From NCBI GenBank assembly GCA_910578605.1, contig CAJTQG010000010.1:5979-48051 (forward strand): 42,073 nucleotides of DNA. The letters are read 5' to 3'. A program made the translations under genes and the position numbers. This DNA comes from an uncultured Lachnospiraceae bacterium (GTDB lineage: Bacteria; Bacillota; Clostridia; Lachnospirales; Lachnospiraceae). This document shows, one piece after another, positions 17,156 to 27,638 of this stretch (positions within the stretch are counted from its first letter, which is position 1; every line of letters starts with the position of its first letter). The notes under the pieces were generated by a model. That model ran no database searches. It was given only the letters and a program-made list of their open reading frames with translations, and was not told the origin of the DNA.

Positions 17156-20100
17156 CGGCAGCACAGTTATATAAGGAATTAAAGGAGAGGGTTACAGGGG
17201 ATATGCTGCATTTAAGGCTGGGAATGGCAGAAGGGAAACTTGACAGCATTTTTCGGGCATTTCACACGGAGATGCTTTGCTTGCGTGCCTGCACAGTGGA
17301 ACAGGAGAAAGAGCAGGTAAACTTTGGCGGCAGCATCAGCCTTGACAGCCCTGAGGTTATGGGCACATTTAAAGTGTCTGTAACGGTAACTGATGGACGG
17401 TTTAATGGTACAGTTGCATTATCCTGTGTTGGAAATTATATGTTAAAAGATTTTTTCCCTAAGGTACCTATGCTGGCCCATTGTCCCTACAGCGAATTTC
17501 AGCTTTCCTATCCGGTGATTTACGGTGAATTGGAGTCTATAGAGCGGGGGATGGAGGTTACGGGAACGGCAGAGAGCAGCGATGGAGGGGATTGCTGGGT
17601 GCCATACAAGGGTTTGCTGGGAAACCATTTAAAATTTCATGCTTTTTACTTTGAGGATATAAGGGGGAACGGATTGGTAAATATAGATTTTCAGATAGAC
17701 AGCTCCGGTATTTTTTCTGCTGTAAATATTGTAAATTCCCTGCATAAGGATTTATCAAAAGATTCCTGTTCCCTATGTTTTTCCATTCGCATGAAAAAAG
17801 GAGAATTTTCAAAAGAGCCCAGTTCCTTTTTTCTATGTATTGTGGAGATGAAAAAGCCAGAGATGAAGCTTCAGATACCTATGTTTACAAATAGCCCATT
17901 TATCAAAGCAAGTGCGTATTTTTCCCCTGTTTTATCCGTAAAAAATGTAGTGGACTTTCTCGTTGATTTATTTCACATTGAAATGGCAGATGTCAAAAAT
18001 CTTATGCCGGAGGATGCATTTTTGTCCTCCTTTGGCTTAAAGTATGTGGGAATTTATTTGGAGAACAATTGGGAAAGGCCTATGGACATTAAGCAGGTGG
18101 AATGTGCCTTTGCAATGAGCCAGCCTTGGAACACTCCCATACCAAATCTGACATTAGATGACTTTCAAGTGACCTTGGAGGCGTCTAGATGGAATCCGGA
18201 TGAAAAGAAAGCAATCGTAACAGGAACTGTTTTTGCTGCTGCCAGTGTAACAGTGGGAAAATATATGTTAACAGGCATGGTAAAGGGTTACATGCCCCAG
18301 ATGCTTTTTGAGGGGAAGTTGGCGCTTTTTCGGCAGGGCTCCAACCTCACAGAGCAGGGGGAGGAGAATTTGTCTCTGGCAGAGCTTGCCCACACATGCA
18401 ATGCACCCCTTCCTGAAAAATGGACAGGCAATAATCTTATCGCTTCACTTTATGTCAGCGGTGATGCTAAGGAGCATATACTGCAAATATCTTCCTTTGC
18501 AGAAAATGTTTTGACAATCAACATTGGAAATCTGCCCATTCGTTTAGAGAGCATTGGCGCTAATGTTACTATTGCCCCATCCGGTATTGCCTTTGGAATA
18601 GACGGCATTGTTTCCTTTGGAAGCGGTAATGATTATTTTGTTTTATTTTTATCAGCCTGTTACAATAAGGGATGGAGATTGCAAGGCTCCTTAGAGCAGG
18701 GGACAGTCAAAATAGGTGCTCTTTTAGAGCAAATGTTTCAAATAGACAAAAAAGTTATTAGTGATAAGGCAATCCATATTGAACTGGATGGTTTTTCTCT
18801 TTCTTATGAGACTGGTACAGGTCAGTTGGAGCTGTATGCGTCTTTTCGCACCTGTTGGTTTGAAATTTTAGGGTATAAGCCTGAATTGGGCGGGAGCATT
18901 CGTCTGCTAAAGGAAGAGAAGAGCCATGCGTTAAATGCATCCGCTGCCATGTATTTGGAGATTGACAAATTCAAACTGCTTGTACAGGCAGATGATTTTT
19001 ACAATGATAAAGCAAGAAGTTTTTTGTTTCGCCTGATGCTGGATGAAAAGTATTTGCAGGGTGTTTACTGGAAAAATGAAGCCGGTGATGAAATTATCAC
19101 CATATCTATGGGAGGAATTACACTGGGGGAGATAGTACAGTCGCTGCTTCGGGTTATCAATCCAAACAGTAAAAGCCGTCTGCCAAAGCCGTGGGACGTG
19201 CTGTATCAAATATCCTTGTCTGCTTTTTCCCTGACATTTAATGTGACGAAAAAAACAATTACATTCTGGATAGAGATTGGATTGAATATTGCAGGTATTA
19301 TTCAGATAGACAAAATAGGGCTTGAGTACGAGGATAATCATCTTTGTTATGTGATGACCGGTTCTGTCCTATCAGAAAAATATCAGGAGAAACCTTTGAG
19401 GTGGGATGCCATAAACAGTGCTCCGCCTGTGCCCAGCACTCAGAAAACGAAGCTTTATTTTGTGTGTATGGGACAGCACCTGGATGTCAAGACGGAGGGG
19501 AATAGTATACCAGAGATTATTGAGAACTTATCAAAACAGTTAAATTCTCAAGAGCCATCTGTAGGGTATTGCCAGGAAAACGGATTTTTGTTTGCCCTGG
19601 ATTTTGTGATTGCAGATATGTTTCGTTTTAGGGCGGTTTTTATAGATCCCAAGCTTTATGGAGGTCAGATTGTTGTCAATGCATCCAAGGATTCTCCTAT
19701 TGCAATGTTAAATGGTTTACAGTTAGAATTATTGTATAAAAAAATCAGCGATGATGTGGGAATGTTCGCCTGTACGGTCATTGTACCTAAGAAATTTTCC
19801 GTGATACAATTAGGAGCGGTAACGTTTTACATAGGGAAAATTCATGTGGAAATCTACACAAATGGCAGCTTTTTGGTGGATTTGGGCTTTCCCCACAATG
19901 GAGATTTCTCCCAATCTTTTGGTTTAGAGTTTGGAATTTACACAGGGCGGGGAGGATTTTACATAGGGGTATTAAAGGGAGATGCGGTGAAAAAAGTTCC
20001 AAAGGTAAAAAACGGCAGCTTTTCCCCAGTGATTTTAGTGGGAATTGGGATATCCGCAGGACTTGGGCGCTCCTTTGATCTTGGTATTGTAAAGGGAGGA

Positions 20101-23100
20101 GTGTCCCTTATGCTCACTGGTATTTTTGAGGGAGTTTTAGGGATTTTTCATCCGTCCGGGGACAAGACAGGAGATAAGGGGGAAGATATCTATTATTATG
20201 TGAAGGCTATGGCGGGAATTAGCGGCTCCTTATTTTTAAGTGTGGATTTAAAAATTATTACAATTCGTGCATCTGCCCGAATCAGTGCGGCCTGCATGGT
20301 TACGCTGGAAAGTTATCAGGACAGCGTGGTGGAGGTTGAGTTGGAATTAGAGCTTTCAGCTTATATTAAGATTTTATTTATCAAAATTGAATTTTCCTTT
20401 TCTTTTCACCAGACCGCATCCTTTCGCATTGCAAGTTCCGCAAAGGCTCCGTGGGAGCTTGCCCGTGAGTATCCGCAGGATGTAAAGCTTCGTCAGCGTT
20501 TTTTTGGTGACGGCGTTGAGACAGCGGCGGCAAGGGAATCATTATTTCCGGTAAAAAAGCTTGGGGAGTGGGAGGTAAGTGTACATCTAGTTCCCCTAAT
20601 TTCTATTACCAATCCAACAGAACTGCAAAGAGAATATTGTATGGCCCTTATTGGAACAATGGAGGATGAGGATTTCAAAAAAATCCTGGAGATGCTTTTG
20701 GAGTGGATTTTATGTATAGAGGAGGAGGGAAAGGTTTATGCAGACATGGTGAATGGTCTGGATAGTGAAGATATTTGGAAGCTGCCTTTAGATGTTTTGT
20801 ACAGATTCCTACAGCAAAATATAAAGCTTCATATAGGAATCATGCCAAATGGAAAAGATAGCAGCGGCGTGACGTATCCTATGCCATCCCAATTATCATT
20901 ACAAGTAAACGAGACCACTGTTTCCTATGGGAATATATTTGTGGAGGAAAGCTATTTTGAAGAACTGACAGCTTATTTTGCAAAGCTAAATGCAGATCCA
21001 AGCTATAAACCGGAAAACAGTATAAATACAATAAATACGAAAGGAATAGAAAACAATGAAAATGCAAAGCTTGTGTTAAATGATTGTATGGTATTGGATT
21101 ACTATTGTATGATTTTGTCGGAACTGCTGGCGCGCTTAAAGATGCTGTTTAAAAAGGTGGTTGTTCCCACAAATAATTTGAGTGAGTGTATTTTACTGTA
21201 TTGCGGGAATGTAAGGGATGTACTGAAGGAAAACCCTGATTTAAAAATAAATTCCGTCATATTACCAAAGGTAAATTACCTATTAACTAAGGAGGATACC
21301 TTAAAGGGGTTGCAGGAGTTGTGTAATGTCTCTGTCTGGGATAATTTATCCGACAAAAGCAGTCTGCTGTGTCTTGGTAAATCATTGGAAATGGATGTGG
21401 AGTTTGACAATGAAAGGGCAGGGATGACGGCGGAACAGGCGGCAGCAGTATTTTATGTGCGCTGCTCCACAGAGGATATTTTTTATTTAAGGCAGGCAGA
21501 AGGGGTAGCGGAGGAAGTCAAAAAAAAGTTAGAGCAAAAAGGGAAGAAAATGCAGGAGGCTGCAGAGTGGGAATGTAGGGTGCCGTTTTCTATGGAAATA
21601 AATCTGGGACTTCCCTCCCCCTATGTAGTTTTAGCGGGAGATACAATAGTGAGAATTGCCAAGATGCTGGCTCTTTTGGAGGGGGCATATGACAGTGAGG
21701 ATTGGAAAAGCTTTCGGCGGAAGTTTTTGGAGGAGAACGGACAGAAGGAAAATCAGGTGTTAGAGAAATACCATGTTCATTGCAGCACCATGATTGTGGA
21801 GGATAAAAATATAGAAAGCCTGTATCGCCGCATTTATCCTGATTTTCAAGGAGAACCATGTAAGCGGGGACTGTGGGAGGAAACTATATTTCAGCCAATG
21901 CGGGATATTGTGCTTATGGAGGTGACCACAGGGGAGGGAAACTTAAAAAATCTTATGGATATTTATGGGGAGGAGGCTGTGATAGGTGCAGCTATGGAGG
22001 AGCGTATTACATTAAAGGGGAAACAGGAGGTTAGCATTTTACTGCCAAAAGCGCTGCCCATAGAGCTGGTCAGAGAAAATATAATGCCATGGGCTAAGGA
22101 AATAGGAGCAATGGTGTCTAGATTCTTTTTGCAGGGGCTTAGGATTTGGAAACCGGAGAATAAAGGGGAGCTTTGGAGGACAGAGAATCTAGGGGAACGC
22201 AAGCTTCTGCCTATCTATAAGCTTCTGCAGCAGCAGTTTACTTTGGATATTCACCATAGCTTGCATATGAAGCTTTGGTTGGAGAATGATTTATGTGACT
22301 GGATTTTTCCCGATACAAAGGAAGTGATTCAATCACAGGAGCAAATTGAAAAACTGCTTCCAACAGAGGTAATGCCCCAAATTAAAATGCCAGAGGTAAT
22401 GCCCCATTGTGTCAGTCAATGCCGCTGTCAAAGCTTATTTGATGTGTGTACTTTGGATGAGAAGGATTCCTTGGCATGGCTGCCGGAGAGCTTTAGAGAG
22501 GAAATGAGAGAATGGAGGGCGGAGCCAAAGCTTTTGTGCGGCAAGCAGGAGATAGATTATCAGTGGATTTCTACAGTGGATATAGCCGTAAAGCGGATAG
22601 ATGAAAATATATATCAGGTTCAGGGGGCAGCTGCGGGGGACAGATTGTACTTGAGGGAATTAAAAAATATCGAGATAACAAAGCTGGATATGGCATATTA
22701 TCCCTCCGCCTTGTCCTCCACTCAAAATCAGCTGTTTTGTGTGCCGAAGGAAAACTGCAGGCTTATTAAAACGAATTTATCCGTGCAGACCCATATGGGG
22801 CCTGTGTATTTATCTAATGCGGGAGAAGAAAAAGGTGAGAGGGAGGCTTCGTATGAATACAGTGGGGGATTGGAGAATGAAAAACAATTTTTAGAACTGC
22901 TGTGGCAGTGCTCGGTGATTGGCGGGGGATTTTGGATGTACTGTGAGGGAATGCCGGCGGAGGTGTTTGGGGCAGAGGGGGCAGGCTGCTTAAAGCTGAT
23001 AGCCCAATTGCCAGATTTTGAAGGGGCCAAGAAGGCGGCAAATGGTATATTTACAGAGGGAAAATATGACAGTTATGCATTTTGGGAGGAGGAAAAGCAG

Positions 23101-25725
23101 GTATATGTGCCCGCTTATCCCCCAGGCTGTGTGGGCTTGGAGGCTGAGTTTTGCCAGGAAAAGGAATTAGAGGAACTGTACCAGATGATGAGTTATGTGG
23201 TCTGGGCTGACGGTGAGAAAATGGAATCCGCTCCTATATTGCCTCAAAAGCAGGGAGAAAAAATGGTGTATCCTTTTTGTATTCCTATCTATAGGCTGGT
23301 GGACGGCAATCATGTATACAGCGGGGTAGGTAAAGAATTTTTGTTGGAAATTGGTCTTAGGGATGTGTTGGGAAACTATGTAAAAACAGGAGAACTCACA
23401 ATAAAAGGCGAGTATAATGATGAATTGTTATCTGTTGGCGAGTTTCCATATACTAATGCATGTTATCAGATTGTGGATACAAAAGAGGGGATAAAACTAA
23501 AACTTACCATAGAATATAAAGAACAAACAAGTTTGCCTCACAAAAAGGCGGCTGGTATAGCAGGGGCAGAAGGACAGGAGGAGAGATGGGAGCAGGCTTT
23601 GGCTAGGGCGCAGACTGCCATGGAGCAGCTGGCATGTAAAGATATTGGTGTTTCAGTGCAATGTTCTTTGGATGATAACGAATATGATTTTTCACAGGAG
23701 CAGTTGAGCAGACTGCGGATATACACCAGACAGTTATATGAAACATTATTAGGGAAAGTATCAGGAAAGGAGAAAGAGACCAATAACACCAATGGGGTAG
23801 AAACACAAGAGTTTGATATTTTATTAAAAGAGAAGGAAACACAGAAGATTTATCCTTTAAGCGTTCAATTGAAAATACAAAGAACCAGCTGTTCTCAGTC
23901 GTTTTGTGAATTGCTGGAGGATGAGAGAATATATTGTGTGACTTCGGTATTGCCCCCGTCGGAAGAAATGCATGAAACTGTAAAAATCGGCGAAACCTTA
24001 TTGGGTGAGGGAGGAAATGGCATTTATTGTATCCCGCCGAATTTTATTCAAAAATTGTGGGTGGCGCCTTATCAGTATGAAAAGAAACAAACACCACATT
24101 TTTATGCTATAAAGCCCTTTGCCACATCTTTGGTGACAAGAAATCTTACGGTTACATTGCTTAGCGGCGAGACAAAGGAGTGTACCTATCAGAACTGTGA
24201 CTTAAATGCATGGATGTTCCGATTTTTAGAAGATGTGGAAAGGCTCTTAGGAGGCAGTGAGGTTTGTCATGCTGCCATGGAATGTCCGAAGGAGTTAGAT
24301 GAATTGGTGGAAGCAAAAAGAAGACTAGGAGATGCCTGCGCAGACAGAGTAGAGTCTGTGTGTGAGGAATTTACGGAATCCCAACAGGCAAGGGATATGT
24401 TTCGGGAACATTATATGGGGGATTTGACTAATGTACAGAAAATGGATTTAGTGGCTTCCTATCAATCAAATTTTCAGACAAGAGAGAAGTGCAGGGCAGA
24501 AATTGCGTTGTTTGGAAGTGATGTGCTGTATCCGGAAAAGCTGCTGGATAAAAAATCTGAATTTTGTTTGTATTCCTATCGCTCACAGCAGGAGAATACG
24601 AAAGAGCAATTAAGGATGGGGTTAAAGAATCTGGAATACAATATTGAATCAGAAGAAAAATACGACAGTTCCCAATGGATTCGGCTCAATGAGCCCCTTA
24701 CCTCTGAAGATTTGAATTTACAGGCAGATTATGGGATACCTCATCCTCTGATGCAATGTCCAGATGGCCCTACCTTGGTAAGGCAGTGGTGTATGGAGTC
24801 TTTGCAATTTCCCTGTTGGGAGTATTATTTGGAGGTGTGCTGCATTCCAAGAAAACAGTATATATTGTATATAAAAATAAAGCTTGGAAAAGAATTAACG
24901 AGTATGCTGAGAAACCGGCAAGAGGATTTATTTGATGTGATGGCAGCTTATGACTGCCAGAGAGATGAAATTTTGGAGAAGTTGCAGAAAGAAGATTGGA
25001 AAACATTGTATAGCAGCATGGTATCTATAGCAAACAGAGCGGCGTTTGCATTGCCTAATGAAATACAGACGGAAAATGGTTTTGCTGAAGAGGAAGCGGT
25101 TCTTGCTGTGACGTTTTATCAGAACGGAAAATTTCATCTTGCTGTGGAGGAGGTGACTTCTGTACTGTCTGGGCTAAAGATTTTGCCAAAGATAAGTGAG
25201 AAGCCGAAAAATACAATAGGAGATAAGATAACATTTCTCTTGACGCTGGAGGGGATTTCTATTTATCAATACAATGAAATACAATCCTTTGGCTATATCG
25301 TTCAAAACGAAAATTTATTTCCTGACAATGGGCTGCATATAAGAGAGGAATTTATCGTTACTTCCCAGGAAGTGGGAACAAAGGCAATCAAGATGCTGCC
25401 GAAATATAGGATAAAGATAGAAGAAAAGTCTGTGGAGGGAGCCGTAAAGCAGGTCTGGGATACCCTTCGTCTTACAGAGGAGACGCTTCAGGCAGATATG
25501 GAGGTCAATTTTTGCTATGATGTGACGGATAATCAGATTGGACTGCAGATGAGAATGCCGGTTACGCTTTCTTTGGGGGGAGAGTCTTTGGAGGAGCTTG
25601 TGAGCCATATTGACACTTGGCTCAAGGAACATGGATACAAGCTGAGTGACGGACAGTTGGAATTTGTCGTGTATGTGTACGATAGTATGAAAAATAAAAT
25701 ATTGGAAGCGGTTTTAGAAAACTAG
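17152..25725 (+). CDS. 2857-aa giant beta-rich cytoplasmic protein with LysM-like segment
   Basis: This single uninterrupted frame has AAGGAGG five bases before its start, which overlaps the upstream stop. No signal peptide, sortase motif or clear membrane helix is present. Residues 1-1130 consist of repeated long alternating strands such as HIELDGFSLSYE and QLELYASF. They lead to a glycine-rich core (about 923-1005: FGLEFGIYTGRGGFYIGVLK, then GIGISAGLGRSFDLGIVKGG), reminiscent of DUF6603-type giant proteins. Residues 1130-1480 are more helical. Around 1490-1515, YVVLAGDTIVRIAKML resembles the first half of a LysM motif, with AGDT at 1495-1498. The remainder mixes strands with helical pieces and has an Ig-like stretch with IGLRDVLGNYV near 2070. 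A structural scaffold or lipid-groove protein are both possible. I cannot assign a function. Confidence 0.78.
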   Translation: MTAAQLYKELKERVTGDMLHLRLGMAEGKLDSIFRAFHTEMLCLRACTVEQEKEQVNFGGSISLDSPEVMGTFKVSVTVTDGRFNGTVALSCVGNYMLKDFFPKVPMLAHCPYSEFQLSYPVIYGELESIERGMEVTGTAESSDGGDCWVPYKGLLGNHLKFHAFYFEDIRGNGLVNIDFQIDSSGIFSAVNIVNSLHKDLSKDSCSLCFSIRMKKGEFSKEPSSFFLCIVEMKKPEMKLQIPMFTNSPFIKASAYFSPVLSVKNVVDFLVDLFHIEMADVKNLMPEDAFLSSFGLKYVGIYLENNWERPMDIKQVECAFAMSQPWNTPIPNLTLDDFQVTLEASRWNPDEKKAIVTGTVFAAASVTVGKYMLTGMVKGYMPQMLFEGKLALFRQGSNLTEQGEENLSLAELAHTCNAPLPEKWTGNNLIASLYVSGDAKEHILQISSFAENVLTINIGNLPIRLESIGANVTIAPSGIAFGIDGIVSFGSGNDYFVLFLSACYNKGWRLQGSLEQGTVKIGALLEQMFQIDKKVISDKAIHIELDGFSLSYETGTGQLELYASFRTCWFEILGYKPELGGSIRLLKEEKSHALNASAAMYLEIDKFKLLVQADDFYNDKARSFLFRLMLDEKYLQGVYWKNEAGDEIITISMGGITLGEIVQSLLRVINPNSKSRLPKPWDVLYQISLSAFSLTFNVTKKTITFWIEIGLNIAGIIQIDKIGLEYEDNHLCYVMTGSVLSEKYQEKPLRWDAINSAPPVPSTQKTKLYFVCMGQHLDVKTEGNSIPEIIENLSKQLNSQEPSVGYCQENGFLFALDFVIADMFRFRAVFIDPKLYGGQIVVNASKDSPIAMLNGLQLELLYKKISDDVGMFACTVIVPKKFSVIQLGAVTFYIGKIHVEIYTNGSFLVDLGFPHNGDFSQSFGLEFGIYTGRGGFYIGVLKGDAVKKVPKVKNGSFSPVILVGIGISAGLGRSFDLGIVKGGVSLMLTGIFEGVLGIFHPSGDKTGDKGEDIYYYVKAMAGISGSLFLSVDLKIITIRASARISAACMVTLESYQDSVVEVELELELSAYIKILFIKIEFSFSFHQTASFRIASSAKAPWELAREYPQDVKLRQRFFGDGVETAAARESLFPVKKLGEWEVSVHLVPLISITNPTELQREYCMALIGTMEDEDFKKILEMLLEWILCIEEEGKVYADMVNGLDSEDIWKLPLDVLYRFLQQNIKLHIGIMPNGKDSSGVTYPMPSQLSLQVNETTVSYGNIFVEESYFEELTAYFAKLNADPSYKPENSINTINTKGIENNENAKLVLNDCMVLDYYCMILSELLARLKMLFKKVVVPTNNLSECILLYCGNVRDVLKENPDLKINSVILPKVNYLLTKEDTLKGLQELCNVSVWDNLSDKSSLLCLGKSLEMDVEFDNERAGMTAEQAAAVFYVRCSTEDIFYLRQAEGVAEEVKKKLEQKGKKMQEAAEWECRVPFSMEINLGLPSPYVVLAGDTIVRIAKMLALLEGAYDSEDWKSFRRKFLEENGQKENQVLEKYHVHCSTMIVEDKNIESLYRRIYPDFQGEPCKRGLWEETIFQPMRDIVLMEVTTGEGNLKNLMDIYGEEAVIGAAMEERITLKGKQEVSILLPKALPIELVRENIMPWAKEIGAMVSRFFLQGLRIWKPENKGELWRTENLGERKLLPIYKLLQQQFTLDIHHSLHMKLWLENDLCDWIFPDTKEVIQSQEQIEKLLPTEVMPQIKMPEVMPHCVSQCRCQSLFDVCTLDEKDSLAWLPESFREEMREWRAEPKLLCGKQEIDYQWISTVDIAVKRIDENIYQVQGAAAGDRLYLRELKNIEITKLDMAYYPSALSSTQNQLFCVPKENCRLIKTNLSVQTHMGPVYLSNAGEEKGEREASYEYSGGLENEKQFLELLWQCSVIGGGFWMYCEGMPAEVFGAEGAGCLKLIAQLPDFEGAKKAANGIFTEGKYDSYAFWEEEKQVYVPAYPPGCVGLEAEFCQEKELEELYQMMSYVVWADGEKMESAPILPQKQGEKMVYPFCIPIYRLVDGNHVYSGVGKEFLLEIGLRDVLGNYVKTGELTIKGEYNDELLSVGEFPYTNACYQIVDTKEGIKLKLTIEYKEQTSLPHKKAAGIAGAEGQEERWEQALARAQTAMEQLACKDIGVSVQCSLDDNEYDFSQEQLSRLRIYTRQLYETLLGKVSGKEKETNNTNGVETQEFDILLKEKETQKIYPLSVQLKIQRTSCSQSFCELLEDERIYCVTSVLPPSEEMHETVKIGETLLGEGGNGIYCIPPNFIQKLWVAPYQYEKKQTPHFYAIKPFATSLVTRNLTVTLLSGETKECTYQNCDLNAWMFRFLEDVERLLGGSEVCHAAMECPKELDELVEAKRRLGDACADRVESVCEEFTESQQARDMFREHYMGDLTNVQKMDLVASYQSNFQTREKCRAEIALFGSDVLYPEKLLDKKSEFCLYSYRSQQENTKEQLRMGLKNLEYNIESEEKYDSSQWIRLNEPLTSEDLNLQADYGIPHPLMQCPDGPTLVRQWCMESLQFPCWEYYLEVCCIPRKQYILYIKIKLGKELTSMLRNRQEDLFDVMAAYDCQRDEILEKLQKEDWKTLYSSMVSIANRAAFALPNEIQTENGFAEEEAVLAVTFYQNGKFHLAVEEVTSVLSGLKILPKISEKPKNTIGDKITFLLTLEGISIYQYNEIQSFGYIVQNENLFPDNGLHIREEFIVTSQEVGTKAIKMLPKYRIKIEEKSVEGAVKQVWDTLRLTEETLQADMEVNFCYDVTDNQIGLQMRMPVTLSLGGESLEELVSHIDTWLKEHGYKLSDGQLEFVVYVYDSMKNKILEAVLEN

Positions 25726-25766
25726 CATCCGTTTCAAAGTCACGAAAAGCTTGGGAAGCCATAGAC

Positions 25767-25815
25767 ACAAAAAGACACAAATCCGTATGTAAAAAATAGA
25801 TTTGTGTCTTTTTGT
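25767..25815. terminator. bidirectional terminator between convergent genes
   Basis: The arms ACAAAAAGACACAAATC (25767-25783) and its exact reverse complement (25799-25815) form a 17-bp stem around a 15-base loop. The outer A/T-rich arm ends supply T-tracts in both directions. It lies between the end of the giant gene and the stop of the convergent glycoside hydrolase gene. Confidence 0.85.
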
Positions 25816-25834
25816 TTCAGAATTATATTTTGTA

Positions 25835-27493
25835 TTATGCAAACATTTTTTTGACAGTTTGGTAGGCCAGCTTTGGTCGGCGGTATTCATCTACAATACC
25901 TTTGTTATTCATAGTTCGCGGCCGTCCGCCAAACCATTCATCGCTGACGCGGATATCACAAAACTGCCAGATATAAACGCCGATACAGTCCTCATAGGAA
26001 AGTACGGCCGAAAGCTGACGCTCTAAAGCCTCCGCCTGGTATTCCTCCGTCCACTTAGAGTGGTAGGCATTGCGGCAGCCATATATTCCTCCGGCGCCGA
26101 TTTCGGTAATCATAAATGGTTTTCCTGCCCCCTCGGTTTCCTTTTGCACCCACTGGTACAAGTCATCTAGGTATTCCTCCGGCGGCGTGTCGTGATACCA
26201 GAGAGGATAGATATTGTAGGAAACCACATCCGGCAGTCCAAAGCAAATATCTGTCTTAAATTTACAGCTGGCAAAGGAGTGAGGGCGGGAGCTGTCAAGT
26301 TGTTTTACAAGGTTAAGCTGTGCTTCATAGCATATCTTTCCATATTCTGTCTCGCTGGCACATTCATTTAAAATGCCCCAGATATAGATGGAAGGGTGGT
26401 TGTAATGTGCGGTTATCATTTCATGAATTACTTGCTCTGCCTGCTGTTCAAAATAAGGATTTCGCATATCCTCCTCGCTTAAGCCCCTGGCATGGTTTTC
26501 CTCCCACACTAAAATTCCCTGCTCATCGCACAAATCCAGAAATAGTTCATCATTGGGATAATGTGCTGTTCTGACGGAATTGGCTCCTAGATGTTTGAGT
26601 AATTCCAAGTCTGCGGCCATGGCAGCATAGGGCAGTGCGCAGCCGAATTGAGGGTGGTCTTCATGTCTGCAAAGTCCTTTGATTTTTAGCTTTTGGCCGT
26701 TTAACAAAATATGTTTTCCCTCAATCTTAATTTCCCGAAAACCAAAACGGTCAATAGTATCATCAATCTTTTTGTCATTTTGAAGAAGATAACCTTTTAT
26801 TTTATAGAGCTTTGGACAATCGGCAGTCCAAGGTATTACATTGTCGAAGATTTGCGTGCTTTTTAAGGTGATTTGTGAATTTGCATCAAGATTGACATTC
26901 TCCCATAGAATGGTGTTGTCCCCAAGTTCAGCCTGTACAGCGAGGCAAGTAGGAGAGTTCTCTATATTTTCTATGCAGACTTCAACTTCGGCCTGCCATT
27001 TTCCTTGGTTTTTGGATGGTGTTACATGAATCCATTTAATGTAAGCGCCTGCAAGCTCTTGGAGAATTACTGGTCTGCTTACGCCGTCGTAGGACATATA
27101 GTCATTAGGAATGTGGAGGGCGCTTTTTTTACTAAAACGGTTGTTTGCTCGGACGGTCAAAGTATGTTCCCCTTCCTCCAAATTTCTTACAATTACGTCA
27201 AAAATCGTGTAGGCGTTATAGTGGGAGGCAATTTGTTTCCCGTCTAAAAAGATAGATGCTGTATGACTGACACCTTTGAACTCCAAGCGAATATTTCCTT
27301 TCGCATAAAATGAGGTAGTATAATCCCCCTCGCCTCTATAGTGGTTAAAATCAGGGTGGCTTTCCCAGCAGCAGGGAGTGGCAACCTGATAGATTTGGCC
27401 TGCATGTTCCCCTTGACGTGGAGAGAAATCCCAAAGACAGCCTGTCAACTCTTTTTCCTTTCTGATTTCATGGGTGCAAAATCCTCGTATCAT
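25835..27493 (-). CDS. glycoside hydrolase family 2, probable beta-glucuronidase
   Basis: The 552-residue protein has the GH2 order: an N-terminal jelly-roll sugar-binding domain (about 10-150), an Ig-like domain (150-250) and a TIM-barrel catalytic domain (250-552). The acid/base is E377 in IYIWGILNECAS and the nucleophile is E464 in FMITEIGAGG. Near the C-terminus N529-N530-K531 in MNNKGIVDEYRRPK fits the NxK motif that contacts the glucuronate carboxylate in beta-glucuronidases, so I favour that over beta-galactosidase. There is no signal peptide, so it acts in the cytosol on imported glycosides. The start at 27493 has AAGGAGG seven bases upstream; an ATG 81 bases earlier lacks one. It is divergent from an AraC-type regulator. 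No glucuronide transporter is adjacent. Confidence 0.88.
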   Translation of the reverse strand: MIRGFCTHEIRKEKELTGCLWDFSPRQGEHAGQIYQVATPCCWESHPDFNHYRGEGDYTTSFYAKGNIRLEFKGVSHTASIFLDGKQIASHYNAYTIFDVIVRNLEEGEHTLTVRANNRFSKKSALHIPNDYMSYDGVSRPVILQELAGAYIKWIHVTPSKNQGKWQAEVEVCIENIENSPTCLAVQAELGDNTILWENVNLDANSQITLKSTQIFDNVIPWTADCPKLYKIKGYLLQNDKKIDDTIDRFGFREIKIEGKHILLNGQKLKIKGLCRHEDHPQFGCALPYAAMAADLELLKHLGANSVRTAHYPNDELFLDLCDEQGILVWEENHARGLSEEDMRNPYFEQQAEQVIHEMITAHYNHPSIYIWGILNECASETEYGKICYEAQLNLVKQLDSSRPHSFASCKFKTDICFGLPDVVSYNIYPLWYHDTPPEEYLDDLYQWVQKETEGAGKPFMITEIGAGGIYGCRNAYHSKWTEEYQAEALERQLSAVLSYEDCIGVYIWQFCDIRVSDEWFGGRPRTMNNKGIVDEYRRPKLAYQTVKKMFA

Positions 27494-27557
27494 AATATCC
27501 TCCTTCTTTGTTAATAATTCTATGTTTAAAAATGTAAAAAATTTATTATTCCAGATT

Positions 27558-27600
27558 TTTACATGGAATATCATGGTTTATGTAAATATGTTTTACCATG
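27558..27600. promoter_or_regulatory. overlapping inverted repeats, candidate operator for the GH2/AraC pair
   Basis: In the divergent intergenic region TTTACAT (27558-27564) pairs with ATGTAAA (27580-27586), and CATGGT (27572-27577) pairs with ACCATG (27595-27600). The two palindromes interlock. Their position upstream of the hydrolase start makes them plausible regulator sites. This is inferred from symmetry alone. Confidence 0.4.
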
Positions 27601-27638
27601 TTGACCCCGACTTTTCAATGGAGTATACTTACTTAAAA

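Noticed and set aside
22364..22406. A 16-base direct repeat (CAGAGGTAATGCCCCA twice, 27 bases apart) in the giant gene
   Set aside because: It is in frame and gives a small EVMP duplication. It is consistent with a minor slippage or chance event and has no visible function.
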